Source: Armillaria gallica
Lineage: Eukaryota > Basidiomycota > Agaricomycetes > Agaricales > Physalacriaceae
DNA: 64,000 nt
NCBI GenBank assembly: GCA_037576215.1
Contig: JBANDB010000001.1
Location: 1,550,001-1,614,000, forward strand
Direction: 5' to 3'
The notes under the pieces are model-generated. The model had not been told where the DNA came from, did not search any database, and saw nothing but the letters and a program-made list of their open reading frames with translations. Below are positions 24,502 through 35,650 of the stretch, in pieces. The position numbers and the translations under genes were made by a program. How positions within the stretch are numbered: position 1 is the first letter of the stretch; the number at the start of each line of letters is the position of its first letter.

Positions 24502-26908
24502 ATGCGCCGATCTACACGTACTAAAGAGAAATCGGCTGCTAGGGACGAAGCGAACGCGTCGGTCTCGACCCCTCAGCCCCGCCCTAGCAAGAGGCGAAGG
24601 ATCATGAAGCCTGCTGCAGCAGACGAGCCTCTAGTTATACCGAAGACAAGACGAGGTCGTCGAGCCCAGTTTTTTAAATCCCAACTAGCCGATGTGCCAC
24701 TCGAAATCTATCTTGAGGTGCCCCTCTTCACGACCCCCCCCTCGAGACATGTGTTCTGATCACAGGTATCCAACGCTAGATTTTTTCTTATCTGTGCCCT
24801 GTGGATCTCTTGCGGTTGGCGAGGACCACAAAACATTTCCGGAGCTTCCTAATGAGCCGTTCTGTACTTTCCCTGTGGGAGAGGGCGCGCTCCTATGTAG
24901 ATCCGCTGCCGATCATGTCTCCGCTGACGAGTGAGCCCGCGATTGTAGACTTCATGTTTGAAAAGGGTTGTAACGTAAGTCTTGTTATGCGAAATACCTC
25001 AATTGACAATTTGTTGTAGTACTGTGCTTCCGAAGAAAAGTCGCGCGTGATGACGATGACGACAATGAGAGCGTGCCAAAAATGCGTAGTGCGGCTGTAG
25101 GTTGTATCACAATTCACGCCGATATGTCTACTGATTCTTGAATTTTCTAGTAATGTCTCCGAGTCTGAGCTGTCGGTCAATAGCAAAACAACTGGACTTA
25201 TCAAATTAATACAGGCCGAGCACTCCGTTTCTTTCATTAGACATACACTAGTATTGGAAGAAGGTGCGTGCTTTGTTGTGCATTGCTATGAATATCCTAA
25301 GATTTTACGTCGTTACAAGGTGAACAACGCCGTCAATATTTTCTGCCCACAATGGAGCGTCTTGGTCAAGAATACGACGCCTTGAACGGGGATCGACGCG
25401 CAATCTATACATGGCAGAGAGAAAAGTACGAAGAATTAAATCAGTATAATTGGGTACGCGTCTCCAACAGTCTATCGTTTTGAAGCCAATGTTGCGCTAT
25501 TTTAGTTACTAAGTCGAGCAGAGCTGTGGTGGGCCGAGCAGGAATTAAAGGCGAAGGTTGATTTGGTAGTGGATCGTCTTGCTGAGTAATATGGACATTG
25601 ACTGGGTATATATACCCAACTGACGGTCTTTATTTAGGGTGAACCGAAGGCTCGCCAGGCTCGGCTGGGGCGAAGAACTTGCCAGACTACCTTCACATCT
25701 CATTAAGGATCATAAACTAGTCAATAAGTCGGAGAAGCTCACGGAGAAGCTCACGGAGAAAGGTTAGTGACAGCTTATAAACACCACTTTTGCTGACCGG
25801 GTGTATTCATAACCATAGCATGGGCAAGAATGGAGCATGTGCTTGTTGATATTCTTCAAAGCACAAGGACCAACGAATACTGTCTGACCGATTCAACACC
25901 GTTCGAAATATTCTGTCAGACGCCCTTAAACGCCATCTCATATCCTCATCGACTTCATTAGCGCCTGACTATGTGTCTTTTGCAACAATGGAGGACTGCA
26001 AGCGAATTTTGGACGCTACTCCTCTGGATCAGCCGCTCAGTGAAGACTATTTTTACCAGTGCTTACCCGACTGCCAGAAATCGTCGACGGATGGCGCACA
26101 GCAAATGAAGCTAAATGTCTGGAAATGCTGCGTCAGACCACTGACGCAGATGCTGACGAAAAGGACCTCTACCTAGCAACGACGGTGTTCCAGTGTCTCG
26201 CCTGCAAACAGCCCGTAATGTACCCCAAGGTCTTAGTACACCAGTGCGAACAGCTATTGGGACAACGTACGTCTCGTCCTCAAAAAGTCGATGGATTACC
26301 ATGGCTCAAGCCTCCAAATTTATTCAAGTTCCATCAGAGAGCCTCTGATACCGCCCGGGCGATTGTTGTGACATGCAGGCTTGACCCCAAAGTAACCACT
26401 TACGCCCAACTGAATGCTCTGCACCCTTTGCTCGAATGTCTTGGTCGCCATGATTTCGGGAGATTGGTGCTCCGATGGCAACAGGCGGTATGCGTACCGT
26501 TATATATATATACATGATTCTCAAGCCGGTTCGCAGCTCGCACACGCCCCAAACCACAGTTCGACGTCCCAGTTTGTGTTACTCGAAGGGAAGGACAAGG
26601 ACATGGCCGAACACATCGAAGGCGAGGATAGTGCAATATGGCAAGACATATACAATGAAGGATTGAATCGCTTCCACTGTTTACTCTGCAGTGAGATCTG
26701 TGAGGCGTCGTTACTGGGACATCATCTTGCGATTCGGTAATTCCCTTTCTGCCGTACTGGTGACTGAGCTGACTTGGGGTCGTGAAGCCATCCTAGTTTC
26801 ACAGAGCAGGAATTCGCCCAGAAGCTTGTTCATGTTACAGACAACCCTCTTCCGGATGTCTTTATCAGCCTGCCGGGCATTAGGCGTCGGACGCGCCCGC
26901 GCGAGTGA
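24502..26908 (+). pseudogene. F-box protein gene with two one-base frame breaks
   Basis: A basic N-terminus (KRRRIMK, TRRGRRAQFF) leads into an F-box: LADVPLEIYLE, then after a 62-nt intron (24718-24779) IFSYLCPVDLLRLARTTKHFR. Further exons can be followed through introns at about 24975-25018, 25099-25151, 25262-25319, 25457-25505, 25589-25638, 25766-25819, 26489-26537 and 26739-26800. They encode helical segments, CLACKQPVMYPKVLVHQC and a terminal TEQEFAQKLVHVTDNPLP. The frame breaks twice: near 25850-25862 (before KHKDQRILSDRFNTVR) and near 26058-26066 (before LTRLPEIVDGW). Each is repaired in principle by one extra base. F-box proteins select substrates for SCF ubiquitin ligases. Either a recent pseudogene or assembly deletions; the frames are otherwise clean. 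Confidence 0.7.
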
Positions 26909-27033
26909 CCTACTGGCGTCGGCCACATCACAATTTCATTCCTGATTTCACTCACCAACCTATACCTGAGGACAGAACGAGGAGGGATGCCTTCTAAGTA
27001 GAGTAAATGATACCATACATTGTTTTTGAGATG

Positions 27034-28309
27034 CTACGCTATGGCTACCTTCCCACCGGGTGCTGGCCACAGTTGATCCCTGAAGTACCAAGGGGTGTCA
27101 TAGTACATTTTCTTTTCAATCGTGAGATACTCTACTACGCGCCGAGGTTTCGCGGGTACAACTGTACCGCCGATCGGAGAGGCCGCCGTACCATCTGCTG
27201 GTGCGTGTACCGCCAGACCTTTTTGATTGTAGATTTCAAGACTCTGAAAAGAAATGAGCGACTGCGAACTCGGAAAATAGCCCTCTGACCTGTTCAGTCT
27301 CGAACCTCAAAAGAGCTTGCACGACCAGTCGGTTCCCAAAGGTGGGAGGAGTTGCTCCCAGGTGACCCTCTGTACAACGTATGGATATAATCTTGGTAGG
27401 CGCCAGTTCCTTGTGGAAACGCCAGATGTACGTGAGCTTGGGGTCTGCTTTGTTCATGCGCGACATAACGTCGTCGCGATACTTGACATTTGAAAGTTGC
27501 TTGACGCGCTTGACGTCTCGTCTGTAGAGAAGTGAGCTCATTGTGTAAGGCTTCAAACGAGACGACATACTTGGCAATGGCGGCATTGAGATCCTTGTAC
27601 GTCCGCAACGCAACTTGACGCAAAGGGCCGACCCACTCGCCTGGGGCAGTTGAGGTACATCTGAGGGATTTCAGCGGCCAGGAAATGTATTTTTCGAAAA
27701 GATTTTTGGCAGCAATATCACGACCTGGGAAGCTATCATAGGCAGCTAGTTGCCACATGCTTAACTTTGGTCAATTCGTGTCGCGGTGAAGAGATAGGGC
27801 ACTCACCAAAGCGCGTTTTTGACCTTGTTCTCCACATTACTGAACCATTGTCGTGGAGCTTCCAGTAGATTCTTCTTGTACTCCGGCCGCCACGGTGCAA
27901 AGCGGTATGGTATCATGACATCTTTGCTTGTGCGAACCGACGTGAGTCGGGAAGGAAGCCGTAAAAGATGAAGATGCCTACCGAGAGTTGGGGCGTCGAG
28001 TGCCCACGGGTCGAACTGAGGATTCATGGCAGAGAAAACGCGCAGTTTCTCCAGTTCACTGATGGCTGATTCCTGATTGTTCTGCTGTTCTTTTGCTTTT
28101 GCTTCATAGTCCTTCTGGGCTTCTTTTATGGAGGCCTTTCGCTTTTTAGCAACAGATGTACGGATAATTGTCCGGTATTGAGTGTGCGGCAAGGATACTG
28201 GAGGAAGACGCGTCCATGCTCGGTAGGAAAGACAGGAATTGTGCCCTATTCGCTGTAAGTTCATCGTAAAATGGAGGAAGGAGGAATGGGCGATGCCGGA
28301 AGCCGGCAT
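27034..28309 (-). CDS. Mitochondrial Tim44-like domain protein (mL45/Mba1-like)
   Basis: Five minus-strand exons in phase: 28309-27982, 27921-27807, 27759-27571, 27521-27290, 27243-27034 (357 aa; the ATG at 28264 is an alternative start). The N-terminus is basic and Ser/Arg-rich like a mitochondrial presequence, followed by a Lys/Glu/Gln coiled-coil stretch. The core (IPYRFAPWRPEYKKN, YDSFPGRDIAAKNLF, AIAKRDVKRVKQLSN, ALLRFETEQSLEIYNQKG, VVEYLTIEKKMYYDTPWYF) is a Tim44/mL45 fold. Such proteins sit on the inner membrane and link the large mitoribosomal subunit to membrane insertion. Splice phases agree throughout; introns are 46-60 nt. It is head-to-head with a Mix17-type gene. Confidence 0.8.
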
Positions 28310-28586
28310 TTGTCATTTCCTTTTTCGTAAGTATTCTCGAAAAAACCCAGAACAAAATCAAATCAAATCAGAGCATATATATTCAACATACAGTACATAT
28401 CCTTAGCAAAAAAATCACTTTGTAGGCTGGGATCTTGAGAATTGTCCAAAATCGAGTTCCGGTTTTACGCTGCACGGCTTACTCAGCAAGTCAGTTCGGC
28501 AGAGCCGGACGGCATCTTAGAAATTTCTGGTCCACGGCACTGTCAAAGCTTTGTTTCTAACCACCATCTCGTTTCTCGTTTCCATC
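28310..28586. promoter_or_regulatory. Shared divergent promoter of two mitochondrial genes
   Basis: 277 bp separate the ATGs of the Tim44/mL45-like gene (-) and the Mix17-like gene (+). The interval has an AT-rich centre with CATATATATT near 28374 and a TTACTCAGCAAGTCAG segment near 28480. A bidirectional promoter is inferred from spacing only. Confidence 0.5.
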
Positions 28587-29226
28587 ATGCCTGTATGTTT
28601 TTTCGTTTCCCTTTTCCTTCTGTTGCAGTTCTCAGAATGTGTCTTTTCTCTAGCGTCAATCACGTCCCCGTGCTTCCGGCCCTGCCCGAGCAGCACCAGC
28701 CCCAGCTCAGACCAGAAGTGCCCATACCGCGGCAGCCCCTGCGTCTGCTTTTGCCTCCCCTTCCCCTGCCAGGGCACCAGCACCACCTGCGAATGTACCT
28801 CATGCACCGACGGCAGCAGCAGCACCCACCAAGGAACCAGGAATGATGGCCCAAATGGCAGCGACGGCTGGCTCAGTAGCCATTGGTTCGACCATCGGTC
28901 ATGGTCTCTCCAACATGCTTTTTGGTGGGGAAGTGCTGCAGCTGCCGAAGCCCCCGCGCAGGCTCCGGTGCCTGTCCAGCAACAGCAAGCAGGTGGATTG
29001 AGTTGTGAAGCTCAAGCGAAGGGTACGTGCGTCATCTCTGTGACTGGACGAATCTGATTGGCCCTTGAAAAGATTTCACCAAGTGCCTGGATAAGGCTGA
29101 TCTCCCATCATGCACATGGTATCTCGAGCAGTTGAAAGCGGTTAGTACACTCTCCCTCACTTCAGTCTTAATGACTAGGCTAATTTACTGTCTCCGAAGT
29201 GCCAAGCTGCCGCTGCTCCTTATTAG
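28587..29226 (+). CDS. MIX17: Twin-CX9C mitochondrial intermembrane-space protein (Mix17/CHCHD2)
   Basis: Exons 28587-28592, 28654-29022, 29073-29140 and 29200-29226. The start exon is just ATG-CCT, followed by a 61-nt intron and RQSRPRAS. An Ala/Pro-rich N-terminal half leads to the conserved GSTIGHGLSNMLFGG helix, then a CHCH domain with two CX9C pairs (C-EAQAKDFTK-C and C-TWYLEQLKA-C), ending QAAAAPY. The family is imported by Mia40 and tunes respiration, with a nuclear role in animals. The frame breaks by one missing base at the G-run 28927-28930, between LFGG and the Ala-rich linker; exon lengths sum to 470, one short of a multiple of three. A 30-nt intron would also fix it but is implausibly short. 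Confidence 0.88.
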
Positions 29227-30008
29227 ATGCCACACAAATTTTAATCTAGATCCATGCGACAGAATGTTCAAGAACTGCCTGATACCTAATCCCGAATTCT
29301 TTGAACTTCATACCAAGGTCGTCGTATATATATCAAATAAAAAGTTGATTAGCTATTTGTTAGCGGCCTGCCGCAACACTCAACGTGTCGTCACGTTTGT
29401 TGAAGTCCCTTCACGTATTTGGGGGACTCGGGTCGGCTCATGTCCACGCGGACGCTTGCTCACCGGCTCAATACCCCTAAGACGCTGTGCTTTGTTCCTG
29501 TATAACGCTTGCAAGGCCCACATCAGGGGCAGAGCCTGCTACGTTTACTCCCCTTGAAAGTATAATAGTATCTTTGTGTTACCTTTCTGAATATCCTTGA
29601 GTTCTGCAGAAGACTCTTCAAGAGAGTTTCAATCATGGTAATTCTAATCTGACTTTGTACAAAGAACTTATCATCGATCAAACCTCAAACTGGAAGTACT
29701 TATTAAGTAGGCACTGCTCGAAAAAGATTCGCTCGGTGGCGGCTGACGCCGCCACCAGCTCACATTTTCTCACAGAATCCCAGGCAGACGAAGCTTCGGC
29801 CGATCAACTCCATGGCGAGCGTGATAGTAACGGACAGTCACATGTAAACAGTGACAAGTCAAGTCATCGCCACACCGAATATTTTACTTTACAGGAAATA
29901 TCTCAGCACTATGCCGGGAGATTTTTCCGTAAATAGGAATTTTGTTGACATCGGACTTCGGCTTTTCGTCAAATCTCAGAAACCATCATCCCTCTATAAG
30001 ACCTACTA
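29227..30008. other. Intergenic, no gene supported
   Basis: ORFs at 29655-29936 and 29942-30160 lack recognisable motifs. Likely the 3' flank of MIX17 followed by degraded element sequence. Confidence 0.4.
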
Positions 30009-30639
30009 CTAACGTAGCAGGAATCTTGCGACATCTGTTGTCACGCAGTCCTGTGCGAATCTATTGTTTAGGGTCTGAATCCACCTATCACGGATCTCTC
30101 TGGGACTACACCGTTCCTTTGGTGAATCGTCACCCCTTTGTATTCTTCGTTCACATCTAAACTTCCAGATTAGATGGGCAGACTCGGACACAATAATCTC
30201 GTATAGGCGCGATCGTTCAGTAATGATTTTCCCCTTATTGTTCGTCAAGCCACAGGCAAGAACCTTTCCCAAGGATGTTCCGGGGACCGCCATATTTTTT
30301 TGTCTGTGGGCAGTATACCACCCAGGTCTTTGGCGGCCCATCTCGCGATGTTCAGGTTCACTTCCGTGGACTGTCGAGTCGCCCGTTTTTTCCTTGAACA
30401 GATTCTGGCGGACATAGTCAATCTCGTCGGTAATGTTCTTCTGAGCGCCTACCAGCGCCGGGTCTCGCCTTTTTAGCGCCTATGTTGTCATTTCCATTCT
30501 TGACCCTCTGGAATACTATTCTAATTCTTTGCATACGCAGCCGAGCTGCTACAGCATGGAGCATTCCACTGTCCATGACTCCTATCCAGCCTCGATCTTC
30601 CCAGTTTCTTAGACGTGAACACAATGCGTGGATAAGCAA
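30009..30639 (-). pseudogene. Decayed RNase H-like retroelement fragment
   Basis: Two minus ORFs carry remnants of the RNase H region of basidiomycete non-LTR elements. At 30639-30418 there is SGMLHAVAARLRMQRIRIVF with an RVKNGNDN segment in place of the usual VKGHxG. At 30341-30009 there is ESAHLIWKFRCERRI and EIRDRWIQTLNNR. Stops and frame changes interrupt the path between them. The orientation is opposite to the reverse-transcriptase relic that follows. Confidence 0.5.
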
Positions 30640-31516
30640 CCTTCAAGATGTTTTCATCACTGTTTGTGTTGAGGTATCTTCAATACTCATCCGTTCTAGA
30701 ACTGCCCGCAACTCTCCAGCGAGTATGCTCAGTGCTCTTCCTTGGCGGGCAAAGTATACGACGACGACACTTCAAGAACACGTACACGACTTTACCAAGA
30801 ATACTAGTCGGCGAAGGTGGTGGATGGTGATAGTTCTGGTCGGAATTCTGAAGCCAGGCAAGGATTCCTCCGACCCGTCCTCCTACCGTCTCATTGGCCT
30901 CGAGGCGTGCCTCATGAAGATGTTCACATTCCTCTGGGATGACAGGTTCCGGCAGTGGATGGAGGATGAAGGGATCTTACCAGATACCCAGAACGGATTC
31001 CGTCGCGGTTACCACGGTCTGAACAATCCTTTCATCTTGCGCTATGCGATTGAGACCGCGCTTGCTCTCGGCTGCCCACTCTTTGTCGGACTACCTGACT
31101 TGTCAAATGTGTATCCTTCGACGGACCTCTTTGTTCTGGGCACAGATGTACGTGTCGCAGGTCCCCTCTTTCATTGACTCCGTGCCATGTACAGTGGTAT
31201 GTGATACTGGGTTCGTATGGGGAGTGCCTTATCCCATTTCTTTGCGTCGAATATGGGCATCCTCGCTGGAGACTCTACATCTCCTAGTGTCTGGAGCTTA
31301 TCTGGCTCAGACTTCAGGCCGCGTCCTCATCCGGATGATGTATACTCCGGTGAGCGACCGATTCTAAATGTCGAGCACGCGGGTGATGGTGCCCTTTGGT
31401 CCACATCTGTGGCTGGAGTTCAGTTTCACTGCGATGAGTATGTCCCATGGGCAAGCAGCAAAGGACTGCTTGTGAATTTTGGAAAGACGAAGGTGCTGTC
31501 GTTGATGGTAACTTAA
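30482..31516 (+). pseudogene. Truncated reverse-transcriptase relic (non-LTR type)
   Basis: The frame 30482-31177 contains ILKPGKDSSDPSSYRLIGLE, MKMFTFLWDDRFRQWMEDEG, LPDTQNGFRRGYHGLNNPF and GLPDLSNVYPSTDL, matching RT finger and palm motifs of fungal non-LTR elements. The catalytic region continues in another frame at 31217-31516 (ILAGDSTSPSVWSL, HAGDGALWSTS, LLVNFGKTKVLS), where the usual ADD box reads AGD. Frameshifts and the changed active site indicate a dead copy. No ends or target duplication were found. Confidence 0.7.
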
Positions 31517-32123
31517 CGACATACCTCTCTCACTACTACTCATGACAGGGCTTGACCATAGCGGCAGAGCGTGGGAGTGGTTCGGTACCGTAGCAGTCGC
31601 ATTCCTCACTAGTTATAGTAGACACACAGTAGCTAGTGTAGATGTACATCCGGGGGACTGTAGTACGAACGCTGGCACGCTTCTGTTGAGGAGCACCCCC
31701 GGATAATAAAACACCCTTCCTTACCAAGAATACCAGTCGGCGAATTAATGATACAAGGAGTCCATTTTGGCGAATATTGCGGTCATGTCTCCCTCAGGAT
31801 ACCACCCAACGACTGATTAAGTACTTCCCCGAGCCTAAATATCTCCATAGTAGGTGTCTTGGACCTAACTGTCGAATTTAGAGCGGTCTCGATCATCTCC
31901 AACAGATGACCATACAACGCCCTCAACGCGTCAGTATTATGCCAAAGCCGTGGGGGAGTCCAGGGAATCAAGCGCCCGGGAAACCTCCGGTTCCGGACAT
32001 TCCAAGGATGTACTGTCTTACAGAACAGAAAACTATACAGGAAGCTGCAGCAGTAGCATGTTTGGTGGTGTAATGGAAGAGCAACGATCTTGTTTGACTC
32101 CTGGGAATATTTTGTGAAGGAAC
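31517..32123. other. Stretch between RT relic and the next gene
   Basis: It may hold the last exon or 3' UTR of the minus gene below: a minus frame ending near 32037 (IFPGVKQDRCSSITPPN) could be joined by a very short intron at 32114-32144. Otherwise nothing was recognised. Confidence 0.35.
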
Positions 32124-33821
32124 TCATTGAAAGAAACGTGAGTACGCCCTGACCTTAAAGCCGTACATGTTGTCCTGGTCAAGGTGCATCCACATAGTTT
32201 CGGCGAGGTAATCCATTAGGAGCGCCTCCGAATGCACGCCTCCGATAAAGTTCTGGCGCTTTTTACCAGGTTGGGGAAACAGTTTTTCAACAGCTTCGTA
32301 AATGTCCTGTAGCTGCTCGTCGCTCCACGCTCTAGGTTTCTCCTCCATTGTCTGGGGATCATAGTCCTCTTGTTCCAAGAGAAACTGGATGGACTTCGTG
32401 GGGGAGTACATCTGCAGAGGTTTCGCTGACCGCAGATCCGGAGAGCCGGATGTTGGCTGGAAAGAATATACGATACGGAGGGTTGGGAGGCCTTCGTCTT
32501 CAACGCGCTCCGCTACAGTAGAGGCGAGGGTATCCAGCGAGTCAAACCAGGCGAGCAGCGTCTGCAGATAGCGTAGAAGGTGCTCCCCGGTAACTCTCCG
32601 TCCCTTTTCTCGTCATCTAACACGCTCATTCAAAAGAGGCATCTCAAAACAGAAAAGAAGCCTTACTTACCGATGCTCTTGTGTGCAGGGTTGTCGTCAG
32701 GTTCGCATCTCTCACTATCCATCTGACCCTCGCATGACATCAGATGCGAAGCAAGCGACGGTGCTTTTAATATTCTTTGGATTCCCCCGCAGTTGAGAAG
32801 TTCTGTAAGAACCTGCGTGTTCTCAATCAAGATGTTGAGTTCAGATTCGGCGGTCCGGTCGGCGTCGAGCCTCAAGGCACTGTCGATGATGGCCTCGAAG
32901 ATATCGCACAAGATGGAGAACCACTCTCCTGCTGTTTCTAGCGTCAGTGCATATTCATCCCGCCCTTCGAAAATATTCTCGTCCCTCCCGATGTCCTTTG
33001 ATTGCAGGATTTTGCGAGAAGGCTCTTCCTCAGGATTGCCTCCCAGCCGTCAGTCCCCCCGATGATGTACATCTCATCTCAGGCTGTGGCACCCACGCCC
33101 GAAGGAAGTCCACAAAGCTGTTGTAGATGTAATGGTTGAATGGAATCACAGATTCGGAGGCGAAAATACGAGTAAATATGTCGGGCCAGCATTGTCGAAA
33201 GACATAACGACAAGCCCTCAAGAACCGCTCCGGATCTTTTGACTTGGAAAGGGCGAAGATGATTTCCATAAGGTCTTCCGCATAGCGCGTTATGTCGGGT
33301 GTCAACCTACATCAGGCGCTGGTAAATCGGCGGGAAGAAATCGAGAAAAAGACTCACTCTGTGGTTTCCGAAAGATATTCTAGACCTGATTCGCCTGGCT
33401 GGATGATAACACGGTGAAGAGACTGCGAAAATTGTGGCTCAATGTCCATAGCATCAACCGACGGGGACGATTGCGACCATTGAGAGCGGTCATCGACCAC
33501 GACGAGGGCAGTTAGGAATTGGGGTGTCGGGCCCATCTCCATAAGAGGATCGTTCCCTGTTCTACCCAGAAAATGGTTTCCCGTCACAACCACAGGCTCA
33601 TGTTGTCGTGAGTCTCTTGTGAGGAGCGTGGCGAGGCAGCTATACACATGAAAAATACTCCTCCTCTCAGGTGGAGAATCCAGTTTTGGTACGTGATCCT
33701 CGGTAATCCAGACAGCATTGGAGAGACTTCGTATCCGGAAAGCCATGTCTTCGAAATATTCAGCGTCGAATGGCTCATCCTCGTCGTCATCGTCATCGTC
33801 GTAGACCGCCGGGTCGGCCAT
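32124..33821 (-). CDS. Hypothetical acidic protein (about 506 aa)
   Basis: Likely exons 33821-33358, 33306-33093, 33028-32671, 32608-32124, in phase throughout. The N-terminus is very acidic (MADPAVYDDDDDDEDEP), followed by helical segments: TRYAEDLMEIIFALSKSKD, FRQCWPDIFTRIF, FVDFLRAWV, ETAGEWFSILCDIFEAI, LLRYLQTLLAWFDSLD and VEDEGLPTLRIVYSF. The helix-rich, Leu/Trp-rich pattern suggests an all-alpha scaffold, but no family is recognised. The donor at 33092 (GTGCCA) and the acceptor at 32609 are weak choices made to keep the frame. The 3' end is uncertain because a further short exon (to about 32037) is possible. Confidence 0.5.
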
Positions 33822-34724
33822 GATTGATCGTCGTGGCGGGCTGCGAAAAGGACCACGCTATACGCAGTCTCTTTATGAAGGGACGTGTAGGCTGTCAATA
33901 ACCAAAGAATCATTCCCTCGGGTCCCTTATTCCAAGCCGTATTCGGCGAACGCCAGAACCATCTAACATGAGTCAGATAGTCAACATTAGAGATGTGTAT
34001 ATCCAGCCATAAAGCCCCACAGAGCTGTTGCTTAGACGCTGTAGTGTAAACAAATTTTGTGATATATCGTGATCCTATCAAGCGGCGGTTAGCAGACGGC
34101 ATCTGTGTCGAGAGCATGTTAAATTGAGACAAAAAGGCAGCCCGCCCGTGGCCGCGGTTGTATGGTGTTGACGTTAACCATATTAAATAACTCCCGGGGC
34201 GTTTCAGCGACGCTATATTTCGCCGTCTGCCACTGTGACTTCTTCATAGGTGTGCCCGCCAGCTTCTGGAACGTTAACCGGATTGAAATCCCACTGGCTA
34301 TCTCAACTCTGGAATATGTCAATATAACACCGCAGATCAAGGCCGAACCTAACTCCCTTTGACTGAGACGACCACATTAAAGGCTACTCAATCATCCGGC
34401 GCATCACCCCCAACCCTTCAAGCTTCACGGCGTGTTTTTCATGCTATGGCTCGACTGAGGTGCGAGTGGGTAAACAGGCGCTGATGTACATCATAGCAAG
34501 GTAGAAACAAAAGATTAAAAGCACCGAATTTCTCAAATATCGGAAGCTCTTATTTGCACCCGTAGCGCATGGCACACACGCGAGTTGAATACTGCACACA
34601 AAAACATCGGAAACGACGGTAAATCGGTAGATCAAAGGTACCGTCTGTCGCTGTAAAATAGATTGTCTAGTTAACTTTTAAGGATTAGTCTTTGCAGAGA
34701 TGTTATGGGACGGCTAACTTACAA
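33822..34724. other. Intergenic, no gene supported
   Basis: Minus ORF 33584-34132 overlaps the acidic gene and its promoter and is treated as chance. Nothing else was recognised. Confidence 0.4.
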
Positions 34725-35650
34725 TCACGTTCCTTCCGCTTCTCTTCCCACCGCCTCCGCCATCTCTCCCAGGGTTTTGAATTTCCAGGTCCACTTGTGA
34801 TTTCCTTCATCAGATCCCATGGAAGCTCCCTGCCGATTGATCCAGGTACTTCGTATTCCCAGGCTGCTAGCAGGTTCGACATCATGGAACAAACTCTGTG
34901 CCACCCACAGGACCTTTTCTTTCGTATCTTGCCGGGTGGGTGTATCCAGAAGGTCTTTCTGGATGACGTCAAGGGCCGTGAGGAATCCGGGAAGCGCAGG
35001 CTTATAGCTGTGGACATCCTGCGCCGTTAGAATGAGAGAAAACGGGGACTGAGACCCTGTGGTTTTCTGAGGGAACCAATAATCATGTGGGTTAGGGTTG
35101 GGACAAGCGTACAAAGGCGACGAGACTGCAGACGAATCACCGGTGGAAAGTTTGGCGTGCGTGTGGGCAAACGAGGTACGGTCGACATTGGATAAGACAA
35201 CAAGTTTGTAGTGCTTGGCGAGGTCATGGAGAGCACGGGAACTGTCGGGGAAATTTGACCAGTTCTTGATGGAGTTGCCAAATGCAACATGGGCATCTGG
35301 AGTGCCTGCGATAGCAGGCTTACCGTAGAGATTATCTAGGCGCGTTTCCAAGACCTCGTGAGCCTTTGCTAGGACATCTGTGTACAGAAGGTCCGGCTGC
35401 GCGACCTGGATGTCCTTTTCTGCTGACTCAAATTCCTTCAGCACGTCTGCGCGGGACCATTTTGCGGAAGGATAGCGGGATAACAGGGGCTGCATCGCAT
35501 CATAAATACCACTCTCCCAATCCTACGAACAGCATGAGAATGACGGCCACCCGTCGATGAATTTCAAGTAGATATACGAACCACAAGGGTCCCGTAAACG
35601 TCAAAGACCAACACTTTGAAATCGGCTAACTTGGGAGCACTTTCAGTCAT
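34725..35650 (-). CDS. Type II haloacid dehalogenase-like hydrolase (HAD superfamily)
   Basis: Exons 35650-35582 and 35522-34725 around a 59-nt intron (288 aa), giving the continuous junction GTLV-DWESGIYDAM. HAD motif I is FDVYGTLVDWE (nucleophile Asp about residue 14), motif II KLVVLSNVDRTSF, motif III SYKPALPGF with the conserved Lys, and motif IV HDVEPASSLGI. The cap is helical, as in L-2-haloacid dehalogenases. These are soluble hydrolases of 2-haloacids or phosphate esters; the natural substrate in fungi is usually unknown. All catalytic positions appear present. Confidence 0.9.

Noticed and set aside
28924..28960. A 30-37 nt intron in MIX17 that would repair the frame
   Set aside because: It is shorter than every convincing intron in the window (about 40-60 nt) and lacks a branch site. 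A one-base gap in the GGGG run is simpler.
32101..32160. A further 31-nt intron and last exon for the acidic hypothetical gene
   Set aside because: It keeps the frame but is too short for this genome; kept only as a note on 3' uncertainty.
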